36,563 nt of DNA from the NCBI GenBank assembly GCA_002440235.1, contig DJRZ01000045.1, positions 1 to 36,563 of the forward strand, written 5' to 3'. Under the pieces are notes generated by a model. It was not told the DNA's origin. It saw nothing but the letters and a program-made list of their open reading frames with translations, and ran no database searches. Of this stretch, positions 30,675-36,563 are shown in pieces; position 1 is the stretch's first letter, and each line of letters opens with the position of its first letter. The DNA comes from Alphaproteobacteria bacterium UBA6347 (GTDB taxonomy: Bacteria; Pseudomonadota; Alphaproteobacteria; CAAGCB01; CAG-977). The translations under genes and the position numbers were made by a program.

Positions 30675-33119
30675 ATGATAAATTTATATGATAAATTAAA
30701 AACTTGTTCAAAAGAAATTGAAGTCCAACAAAAATTTATTAATTTCTTCAAAATCGACATAAAAGCCCTTGGAAACATAGATAATTACACTCCCCAAGTC
30801 CTATACGAATTCAAATTAAACAGAAATTTTGAAAATAACAATGATTTGTGTAAAACCATTGCACAAATTGTTTATTATCTGCATGATTTAAAATATGGTG
30901 ACTACATAGAGCCCGTATCTTTTTGCTTTTGCGGAGCAAGTAAGCGTACTACATTCATTGGAAAATCCTCTGAATATGCTGAATGGTACAATTCATCAAA
31001 ATACGACTGGGATCGGGCAGCGAGCTCTCCTGATGAGAAATTAATTCAAGATATATCCAAAAAGTTACAAAAAGATGGGGAAAAAGAAAAGCGAAAATAC
31101 AATATCCGTATATACGATCTTTCAAACTCCATTTCAGAAAGTTCTTTTATTGATGAATTAAAAAAAATAACGAGCCAAAAATCTTTTTTTGAAAACATTG
31201 ATTTTTGCAAAAAGAAAATAACTCCTTTAAATTTTATATCTATTTTTGACCTATGGTGTAAAAATTTCAAACATGCCATTGATGATAAAAAGCATTCTAT
31301 TCAAGATTATTTCTTATCCGATATATATACCGGAGCAATTGTCAATGACAAGGTGTTATTGCAATTTTCAGACGGCTCTTTCGATGCGATTAATATACCT
31401 ATACGCAAATATAGAGATTTTTGGAATATGTTTGAAAAATGCAAACCGCAAGATGTTTGCAATTTGCGCCAATTCGGAGATCGTTTAATTGAAGAGTCCA
31501 AACGTCGCTTTGAGGGAGCTTTTTATACGCCTTTGTCTTTTGCGGGAAAAGGCTTGCAATATTTGGAAAGCGTCATTGGCAAAGAATGGTGGAAATCCGG
31601 AAAATACAGATTTTGGGATATGGCTTGCGGAACGGGAAATTTGGAATTTACTTTACCAAGCGACGCTCTGCAATACTGTTATTTATCAACGTTAGAAAAT
31701 GATGAGGTTTCATATCTGAATCAGATATATCCGTCAGCCACATGTTTTCAATACGACTATTTAAATGATGATATTGAAAATAATACATTTTCATACAAGA
31801 AGCTTCCTCAAAAATTGCAAGATGATTTAAAAAACAAAGATCTGATATGGATCGTTTTTATCAACCCGCCTTGGGCTACCGCAAATAATCCGGAAGTCGG
31901 TGAAGGAGTATCCAAAACAAAAATTCGTAGCATGATGGCAATCGACGGTATGAAAGAAGTTAGCCGCGAACTGCTTATCCAGTTTTTATATCGAATTGAA
32001 AAAGAAATGCCATCACATACAACGCTTTGTCTGTATTCAACGATAAAATATATCAACTCAAACAATGATCAAAAAATCAGAGACAAGTTTTTTGATTACA
32101 CTTTTAAAAAAGGATTTACGTTCTCTATCGGGAATTTTTACAGAGCAAGCGGTCGTTTTTTATGCGCTTTTGCCATATGGGATATGAATGCTCATAAAAA
32201 AATTGAAAAGCAGAAGATAGTGCTTGATTATTTTAATGATGAAGCAAAAAAAATCGGAAAAAAACGTATTCTATCCGATACGAATGAAACATTATTAAAC
32301 AAATGGTTTGTAAGACCTAAATGCACGATCACGTTTCCTCCGCTTAAAAACGCCATAAATATTGCTAATGGCAACAAGGATAAACGGGACAGAATTTGCA
32401 AAAATTTTATCTGTTCTATATGCGCTTGCGGTTCTGACATGCAACATCAAAAATATTGGACGATTTTGTCGGCGCCAAACGCCAGTGCCGGCGCATATTC
32501 GGTTAATCCAGATATTTTTGAAAAAGCGATGATTTCCCATTGCGTCCGTTGTTTGCCAAAACCGACACCCGAAAACAATAAGGACTTGTTCCGGCAACCG
32601 CATGACTTCGTCTCTGACTCTTTCGCATTGGATTGCACAATCTACAATGCTTTTTCAAAATCAAACAATACATCTTCGCTAAAAGACGTGTTCTATAATG
32701 AAAACATCTATCAAATAGAGAATCATTTCTATCCTTTTATGCTTGATAAGATAAAAAAATGGACATGCAATGGTGATATTTGTTTCAATCTAGCCTCTGC
32801 CAATCAAGACAGATTCTTAGCAAAATATATTGCACAAAGAAAATCTTTGCTTACCTCTGAGGCAAAAGACGTTTTGGAATGCGGAAAGAACTTGTATAAA
32901 TTCTTCTACGAAAATTTTCCTCAAATTGATTCCAGAAAATACAAAATCGACAGTTGGGATGCAGGTTTTTGGCAAATTCGAATGGCTGTACAAGACGCAT
33001 ACGGCGAAACAGAAGAAATTAAAAAGCTAAATGAAGCCCATAAACGCTTGCATGACAAATTGCTTCCCAAGGTTTACGAATATGGCTTTCTCGACACAGA
33101 AATCGAACTGTTTGAATGA
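30675..33119 (+). CDS. Solitary type IIG-like restriction-modification enzyme
   Basis: 814 residues from ATG 30675 (GGAG 6 nt upstream; a TTG 30 nt earlier lacks one). The gene is conspicuously AT-rich with A/T-ending codons, unlike all neighbours, so it was probably acquired recently. The N-terminal part contains VLYEFKLNRN (Glu45-x-Lys47), a possible PD-(D/E)xK nuclease core. The middle is an N6-adenine DNA methyltransferase: GAFYTP (motif X, about 281-286), WDMACGTGN (motif I, about 314-322) and INPPW (motif IV, N397-W400). The C-terminal 400 residues probably hold target recognition. No separate restriction or specificity gene is nearby. It could instead be a methylase-only protein. Confidence 0.8.
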   Translation: MINLYDKLKTCSKEIEVQQKFINFFKIDIKALGNIDNYTPQVLYEFKLNRNFENNNDLCKTIAQIVYYLHDLKYGDYIEPVSFCFCGASKRTTFIGKSSEYAEWYNSSKYDWDRAASSPDEKLIQDISKKLQKDGEKEKRKYNIRIYDLSNSISESSFIDELKKITSQKSFFENIDFCKKKITPLNFISIFDLWCKNFKHAIDDKKHSIQDYFLSDIYTGAIVNDKVLLQFSDGSFDAINIPIRKYRDFWNMFEKCKPQDVCNLRQFGDRLIEESKRRFEGAFYTPLSFAGKGLQYLESVIGKEWWKSGKYRFWDMACGTGNLEFTLPSDALQYCYLSTLENDEVSYLNQIYPSATCFQYDYLNDDIENNTFSYKKLPQKLQDDLKNKDLIWIVFINPPWATANNPEVGEGVSKTKIRSMMAIDGMKEVSRELLIQFLYRIEKEMPSHTTLCLYSTIKYINSNNDQKIRDKFFDYTFKKGFTFSIGNFYRASGRFLCAFAIWDMNAHKKIEKQKIVLDYFNDEAKKIGKKRILSDTNETLLNKWFVRPKCTITFPPLKNAINIANGNKDKRDRICKNFICSICACGSDMQHQKYWTILSAPNASAGAYSVNPDIFEKAMISHCVRCLPKPTPENNKDLFRQPHDFVSDSFALDCTIYNAFSKSNNTSSLKDVFYNENIYQIENHFYPFMLDKIKKWTCNGDICFNLASANQDRFLAKYIAQRKSLLTSEAKDVLECGKNLYKFFYENFPQIDSRKYKIDSWDAGFWQIRMAVQDAYGETEEIKKLNEAHKRLHDKLLPKVYEYGFLDTEIELFE

Positions 33120-33130
33120 GTGCTTTCTTA

Positions 33131-33140
33131 ATAAATCCCT
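33131..33140 (+). repeat. Right copy of 10-bp direct repeat ATAAATCCCT
   Basis: Identical to 30569-30578. Its last T is also the first base of the rpsA -35 box (TTGCAA). Confidence 0.5.
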
Positions 33141-33168
33141 TGCAAAACCGCCCGTTTTCGTGTATACA
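33140..33168 (+). promoter_or_regulatory. Sigma70-type promoter of rpsA
   Basis: TTGCAA (33140-33145), 17-bp spacer, TATACA (33163-33168). The predicted start near 33175 leaves a leader of about 100 nt. Confidence 0.7.
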
Positions 33169-33173
33169 GGGCG

Positions 33174-33262
33174 CGAAGCCGCAAGGCACGGGCGGCTTCG
33201 TCGTTTTCAACGTGCAGACCTCCGGACACAACCGGACGGCAAGAATACACTTTTGTGAAGGA
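33174..33262 (+). promoter_or_regulatory. Structured rpsA leader
   Basis: CGAAGCCG (33174-33181) pairs perfectly with CGGCTTCG (33193-33200), and TCCGG pairs with CCGGA (33221-33235) around ACACAA. An AAGGA ribosome-binding site follows at 33258-33262. This could support autogenous control by S1, as known for E. coli rpsA in a different structure. The role here is inference. Confidence 0.5.
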
Positions 33263-33272
33263 TCTAAATTTT

Positions 33273-34976
33273 ATGGTAACTAAAAACACAGCCGAAGAAA
33301 TTCCGGCGATGAAAGAAAATTTCGCCGACCTGTTCAACGAAATGTTCGGCGAGGACAAAGGGCTGGAAGGCTCTGTCGTCAAAGGCACGATCGTCGGTCT
33401 GACCGACGATTTCGTCACGATCGACGTCGGTTTGAAATCCGAAGGGCGCATCGCCCGCCGCGAATTCGGCTTTAACGCGGAAATGAAGGTCGGCGACCAG
33501 GTTGACGTGTTCATTGACCGTTACGAAGACAAGGACGGCATGGTCGTTCTGTCCCGCGAAAAAGCCCGCCGCGAAGAAGCTTGGAACGAATTGGAAAAAG
33601 CCCAAGCCAACGGCGAACGCGTCACCGGCGTCATCTTCGGTCGCGTCAAGGGCGGCTTTACGGTCGACCTGTCCGGCGCCATCGCTTTCCTGCCCGGTTC
33701 GCAGGTCGACATTCGCCCCGTCCGCGACGTCGGACCTTTGATGGGCACGCCGCAGCCGTTCCAGATTTTGAAAATGGATCGCGCCCGCGGAAACATCGTC
33801 GTTTCCCGCCGCGCCGTTTTGGAAGAAACCCGCGTCGAACAGCGTTCCGAGCTGATTAAAAACCTGTCCGAAGGTCAGATTTTGGACGGCGTCGTCAAGA
33901 ACATCACCGATTACGGCGCGTTCATCGACTTGGGCGGCGTTGACGGTTTGCTGCACGTGACCGACATCGCCTGGAAACGCATCAACCACCCGTCCGAAGC
34001 GTTGCAGATCGGTCAGCCCGTCAAGGTTCAGATCATTCGCTTCAACCCCGAAACGCAGCGCATTTCGCTGGGTATGAAACAGCTGGAAGCCGATCCGTGG
34101 TCCAACGTCGAAGCCAAATATCCGAAAGGCGCCAAACTGACCGGTCGCGTGACGAACATCACCGATTACGGCGCGTTCGTCGAATTGGAACAGGGCGTCG
34201 AAGGTCTGGTTCACGTTTCCGAAATGAGCTGGACGAAGAAAAACGTCCACCCGGGCAAGATCGTTTCCACTTCTCAGGAAGTCGAAGTCGAAGTTCTGGA
34301 CGTCGATCAGGCGAAACGCCGCATTTCCCTGGGTTTGAAGCAGTGCATGCCCAATCCGTGGGAAGCGTTCGCCGAAAAGCACCCGAAGGGTTCCGTGATT
34401 GAAGGCGAAATCCGCAACATCACCGAATTCGGTCTGTTCGTCGGTCTGGAAGGCGACATCGACGGCATGGTTCACCTGTCCGACCTGTCTTGGGACAAAA
34501 GCGGCGAAGAAGCCGTCAAAGACTACAAGAAGGGCGACGTGATCAAAGCCAAAGTGCTGGACGTCGACGTTGAAAAAGAACGCATTTCTCTGGGTGTCAA
34601 ACAGCTGTCGAACGATCCGTTCGCCGACGCCGTTTCCGACATCAAGAAAGGCGACGTCGTGACGGGTGTCGTTTCCGCGATCACCGAAAACGGCATCGAA
34701 GTCGACGTCAACGGTTCCAAGGGCTTTATCCGCAAGGGCGACCTGTCCCGCGACCGTTCCGAACAGCGTCCCGAACGCTTCGCCGTCGGCGACAAAGTCG
34801 ACGCGAAAGTCACGCAGATCGATTCCAAGACGCGCAAAATATCCCTGTCGATCAAAGCGCGCGAAATCGCCGAAGAAAAAGAAGCTTTGTCCGAATTCGG
34901 TTCGACCGATTCCGGCGCTTCCTTGGGCGACATCTTGGGCGCCGCGATCGCCAAGAAAGAAGCCGAAAAGAAATAA
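33273..34976 (+). CDS. rpsA: 30S ribosomal protein S1
   Basis: 567 residues with six S1 RNA-binding repeats, the length usual for alphaproteobacteria. Repeats are visible as GTIVGLTDDFVTIDVGLKSEG, then KNITDYGAFIDLGGVDGLLH, TNITDYGAFVELEQGVEGLV, RNITEFGLFVGLEGDIDGMV and SAITENGIEVDVNGSKGFI. S1 delivers mRNAs to the 30S subunit. Start taken at ATG 33273 (MVTKNTAEE); an upstream in-frame GTG at 33255 overlaps the ribosome-binding site. Codon use is highly biased, as expected of a strongly expressed gene. Normally cmk precedes and ihfB follows; both neighbours are displaced here. Confidence 0.97.
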   Translation: MVTKNTAEEIPAMKENFADLFNEMFGEDKGLEGSVVKGTIVGLTDDFVTIDVGLKSEGRIARREFGFNAEMKVGDQVDVFIDRYEDKDGMVVLSREKARREEAWNELEKAQANGERVTGVIFGRVKGGFTVDLSGAIAFLPGSQVDIRPVRDVGPLMGTPQPFQILKMDRARGNIVVSRRAVLEETRVEQRSELIKNLSEGQILDGVVKNITDYGAFIDLGGVDGLLHVTDIAWKRINHPSEALQIGQPVKVQIIRFNPETQRISLGMKQLEADPWSNVEAKYPKGAKLTGRVTNITDYGAFVELEQGVEGLVHVSEMSWTKKNVHPGKIVSTSQEVEVEVLDVDQAKRRISLGLKQCMPNPWEAFAEKHPKGSVIEGEIRNITEFGLFVGLEGDIDGMVHLSDLSWDKSGEEAVKDYKKGDVIKAKVLDVDVEKERISLGVKQLSNDPFADAVSDIKKGDVVTGVVSAITENGIEVDVNGSKGFIRKGDLSRDRSEQRPERFAVGDKVDAKVTQIDSKTRKISLSIKAREIAEEKEALSEFGSTDSGASLGDILGAAIAKKEAEKK

Positions 34977-35002
34977 TTTTCGATTTCTTTCGGCGTCAAA
35001 AG

Positions 35003-35035
35003 GACTTTCCGCTTTCGGGCGGAAAGTCTTTTTTT
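35003..35035 (+). terminator. Intrinsic terminator after rpsA
   Basis: GACTTTCCGC (35003-35012) pairs with GCGGAAAGTC (35019-35028), followed by seven T. Confidence 0.88.
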
Positions 35036-35125
35036 ATGCTTGATTTTCGCGCCGCGCCATTTCCCTTTGATTTGTTTTGCGCCACCGTAAAGACCGTTTG
35101 AAACCAACGAAAGGAAAATCGAAAT

Positions 35126-35725
35126 ATGACGGTGTACGGATATTTGCGGGTGTCGACGGACAAGCAGGATTGCGACAATCAGAAAATCGGCGTGGAGGAG
35201 TTGTCGCAGACACGGGGGCTGCCGATTGAAAGCTGGATTATCGATGACGGTGTGTCGGGGATAAAAGAACCCGAAAAGCGCAAACTCGGCAAGTTGCTGA
35301 AACGGATAAAATCGGGCGACGTGATTATCTGTTCGGAACTGTCGCGCTTGGGGCGGCGGCTGTTTATGGTCATTTCCATTTTGGAACATTGCATGAAGAT
35401 CGGCGCGAAAGTGTTGACCGTCAAAGACGGTTACGAACTGGGCGACAACGTGCAGAGCAAGATACTGGCGTTCGCTTTCGGGCTGGTCGCGGAACTGGAA
35501 CGGGAAATGATCAGCAAGCGCACAAAAGAAGCATTGCAACGCCGTAAAATGAACGGACAAGCGATCGGACGGCGGAAAGGATCGAAAAACAAGCGGCACG
35601 TTCTGGACGGGAAAGGGGATAAGATCATCGCCCTGTTAAACGCGGGCGTGAGTAAAACAAAAATCGCGAAAACCATGAAAATCAGCAGCGGAACACTGTA
35701 CGATTTCATCAAAAAGCAGAAATAG
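35126..35725 (+). CDS. Small serine recombinase, Mpi-type DNA invertase
   Basis: 199 residues of the resolvase/invertase family. The catalytic Ser is S10 (YGYLRVSTDKQ), with the conserved Arg-rich region CSELSRLGRRLFM, the dimer/E-helix region KILAFAFGLVAELEREMISK and RTKEALQRRK. The C-terminal hinge GRRKGSKNKR and a helix-turn-helix (GVSKTKIAKTMKISSGTLYDF) follow. From memory, the closest match is the Bacteroides master DNA invertase Mpi (RKLGKLL, GDxIICSELSRLG, LAFAFGL, GRxKGSKNK all shared), which inverts promoters. AAAGGA about 10 nt before the ATG. Directly followed by repeats and an enclosed promoter, its likely substrate. Confidence 0.92.
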   Translation: MTVYGYLRVSTDKQDCDNQKIGVEELSQTRGLPIESWIIDDGVSGIKEPEKRKLGKLLKRIKSGDVIICSELSRLGRRLFMVISILEHCMKIGAKVLTVKDGYELGDNVQSKILAFAFGLVAELEREMISKRTKEALQRRKMNGQAIGRRKGSKNKRHVLDGKGDKIIALLNAGVSKTKIAKTMKISSGTLYDFIKKQK

Positions 35726-35730
35726 AAGAA

Positions 35731-35783
35731 AGCGTCCGCTAAATTCGGCAAAACGCTATTCAAATTTAGCGGACGCTATTTTT
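35731..35783 (+). terminator. Hairpin after the recombinase gene (sites L and M)
   Basis: AGCGTCCGCTAAATT (35731-35745) pairs perfectly with its inverse at 35763-35777 across a 17-nt loop, followed by ATTTTT. It can act as an intrinsic terminator, and its right arm is also recombination-site candidate M. Confidence 0.65.
35763..35783 (-). repeat. Left inversion-site candidate (M)
   Basis: On the minus strand this reads AAAAATAGCGTCC followed by GCTAAATT. The core AGCG-TC-CGCT is a dyad around a non-palindromic TC, the layout of a serine-invertase crossover site. It is inverted relative to 35846-35863. Confidence 0.7.
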
Positions 35784-35809
35784 ATAGACTTTTTCATAGC
35801 CGGAGTCAA
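35781..35809 (-). promoter_or_regulatory. Strong promoter inside the inverted repeats, facing the recombinase
   Basis: Minus strand TTGACT (35804-35809), 17-bp spacer, TATAAA (35781-35786), each 5 of 6 to consensus. The -10 touches repeat M. No minus-strand gene lies downstream. If the segment flips it would read toward 35909. Confidence 0.75.
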
Positions 35810-35845
35810 TGTTTTTTTTCATATTTTCCCAATCGCCTTTTTTCA

Positions 35846-35863
35846 AAAATAGCGTCCCTAAAA
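35846..35863 (+). repeat. Right inversion-site candidate (R)
   Basis: AAAAATAGCGTCC then CTAAA: 13 bp identical to M in inverse orientation, then five more after a one-base gap. The arms are 62 bp apart. Confidence 0.7.
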
Positions 35864-35908
35864 ATAGGAACACTTGTATGGAACAGTTTGGACATAAGGA
35901 GATTTGAA

Positions 35909-36091
35909 ATGATCGGAGCAGTAAAACAAGACGGTTCTTCTATCCGCATCTATGATGAAAACGGGAACTTTAAATCGACCATTCCCGCATACGACGGTTT
36001 AGTCGGATATACAGCAACAACCGTTAGTGTTAAAGATGGTTCGTCTACTCGTATATATGATGAAGACGGGAACTTTAAATCGACCATTTAA
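35909..36091 (+). CDS. Small internally duplicated beta-strand protein
   Basis: 60 residues with an AAGGAG site 7 nt before the ATG. Two near-identical 18-residue units, DGSSIRIYDENGNFKSTI (about 8-25) and DGSSTRIYDEDGNFKSTI (43-60), flank GLVGYTATTVSVK; their DNA is also nearly identical over GGGAACTTTAAATCGACCATT. No signal peptide or catalytic motif. I vaguely recall similar short strand-rich proteins in mobile elements, without a function. No promoter is evident in the present orientation; it lies immediately downstream of the invertible-promoter candidate and has its own terminator. Confidence 0.72.
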   Translation: MIGAVKQDGSSIRIYDENGNFKSTIPAYDGLVGYTATTVSVKDGSSTRIYDEDGNFKSTI

Positions 36092-36102
36092 ATTTTTCGC
36101 GA

Positions 36103-36131
36103 GGGAGGGGATTCGTTTCCTCCCGTTTTTT
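36103..36131 (+). terminator. Intrinsic terminator after the small repeat protein
   Basis: GGGAGGGGA pairs with TTTCCTCCC (two G-U pairs) around loop TTCG (36103-36124), followed by GTTTTTTATTTC. Confidence 0.75.
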
Positions 36132-36384
36132 ATTTCTTTTTTCGCGGAACGGTGTTTAACATTATAAACGATGGAACAAACGGATGTATGCTCTTCTTAA
36201 AAAAGGAGGCGTCTACGATATCGGATTTGTTTTCAACGCAAAAGAAACCGGCAAAAACGCCCTCTCCTCTTTCATACGCGCGTTTTCCCCCTCCTGCAAA
36301 GGTCATAGAAAAAGGAATCCAAACCAAAAGCTTGTTTTTCCTCTTGCGACAAAATAAGCGTTTCCCTTGTCAACAGTTGAAGTT
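36132..36384. other. Gene-poor stretch upstream of the ankyrin gene
   Basis: The 339 bp between the small repeat gene and the ankyrin gene hold the terminator above, the candidate promoter below, and short mixed frames only. A 57-codon frame at 36184-36357 (MYALLKKGGVYDIGF...) and an overlapping GTG frame at 36152-36412 lack good ribosome-binding sites. I see no convincing gene. Confidence 0.4.
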
Positions 36385-36413
36385 TTGCACTCTTTCGTTC
36401 GGTTGCGAATAAA
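36385..36413 (+). promoter_or_regulatory. Candidate promoter of the ankyrin gene
   Basis: TTGCAC (36385-36390), 17-bp spacer, AATAAA (36408-36413), each 4 of 6 to consensus; but the ATG is only 18 bp downstream. Confidence 0.3.
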
Positions 36414-36430
36414 AATGAGGAAATATAACA

Positions 36431-36563
36431 ATGATCGATGATTTGTTTAAAGCCATACGGAATAATAATATCGATTTAGTCGAAAAACTACTGATCGAAC
36501 ACGATGACGACGTCAATGCAGAAGATGACGACGGCAATACGCCGTTGCACGAAGCCGCAAGCA
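36431..36563 (+). CDS. Ankyrin-repeat protein, N-terminal part (cut by window end)
   Basis: The first 44 codons are present: MIDDLFKAIRNNNIDLVEKL, then DVNAEDDDGNTPLHEAAS, a canonical ankyrin repeat (helix pair plus DGNTPLHEAA). No signal peptide or membrane segment, unlike the PTS-operon ankyrin protein at 20.1 kb. A GAGG site lies 10 nt before the ATG. Moderate AT content suggests it belongs to the accessory region after rpsA. Confidence 0.85.
   Translation, partial: MIDDLFKAIRNNNIDLVEKLLIEHDDDVNAEDDDGNTPLHEAAS

Noticed and set aside
28994..33254. Idea that the cmk-rpsA insert is a prophage or integrative element
   Set aside because: No integrase, tRNA attachment site, phage structural or conjugation gene is present; only three cargo-type genes and a 10-bp repeat.
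33255..33272. GTG start adding six residues to ribosomal protein S1
   Set aside because: The codon coincides with the AAGGA site used for the ATG at 33273, and MVTKNTAEE is a typical S1 start.
35731..35783. Interpretation of the repeats after the recombinase as only a terminator
   Set aside because: Terminator function is likely for L-M, but it does not explain the third copy at 35846-35863 or the enclosed strong promoter with no leftward gene.
36152..36412. GTG-initiated frame of 86 codons and an overlapping 57-codon ATG frame (36184-36357)
   Set aside because: Neither has a good ribosome-binding site or a recognisable pattern, and they overlap in different frames, so chance is likely. A frameshifted gene remnant cannot be excluded.
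1..36563. CRISPR arrays, rRNA, tRNA, known riboswitches
   Set aside because: No regularly spaced repeats, no cloverleaf with a TTCGANTC arm in the intergenic gaps I read, and no recognisable riboswitch core. A covariance-model scan would be decisive.

Overview
This window reads as chromosomal DNA of a GC-rich alphaproteobacterium. The evidence is the ChvI/ChvG two-component system followed by a short HPr kinase, RapZ, an EIIA-Man-type protein, HPr and Enzyme I; a FYDLN-acid (TIGR02300-type) zinc-ribbon protein beside aroA-cmk; an alphaproteobacterial rpsA; and a miaB-phoH-ybeY-lnt operon. Most genes share strong GC-rich codon use (GCC/GCG, GAC, GTC), and several start with GTG. No rRNA, tRNA or CRISPR array was found.

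Layout. 1-2.6 kb: 5' part of guaC, fieF, and divergently a class II DnaJ-like chaperone. 2.7-8.0 kb: fabI, aroC, sppA, an OmpA-domain lipoprotein and an alpha/beta-hydrolase lipoprotein. 8.0-11.5 kb (minus): YfgM-like protein, bamB and der. 11.6-13.8 kb: small unknown envelope proteins and rlmN. 13.9-21.1 kb: a compact operon chvI-chvG-hprK-rapZ-EIIA-ptsH-ptsI-ankyrin protein. It holds a whole phosphorelay but no sugar permease, so it is probably regulatory. 21.1-26.9 kb (minus): Sel1 protein, miaB, phoH, ybeY, lnt and a 50-residue lipoprotein overlapping the end of lnt. 26.6-29.0 kb: FYDLN protein, then aroA and cmk.

From 29 kb the conserved order breaks. Between cmk and rpsA, normally neighbours, lie a Fic-family gene with a DNA-binding-like N-terminus behind an iteron-bearing promoter, a family-6 type DNA glycosylase, and a strikingly AT-rich solitary restriction-modification gene bracketed by a 10-bp direct repeat. 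rpsA follows with its own promoter and a structured leader. Downstream of rpsA, where ihfB would be expected, lies what I consider the most interesting system. It has a small serine recombinase resembling the Bacteroides Mpi DNA invertase, then a strong sigma70-type promoter enclosed by inverted copies of AAAAATAGCGTCC. That promoter now points away from a small gene for a 60-residue internally duplicated protein. Flipping the segment would aim it at that gene, as expected of a phase-variable switch in its OFF orientation. An ankyrin-repeat gene runs off the right end.
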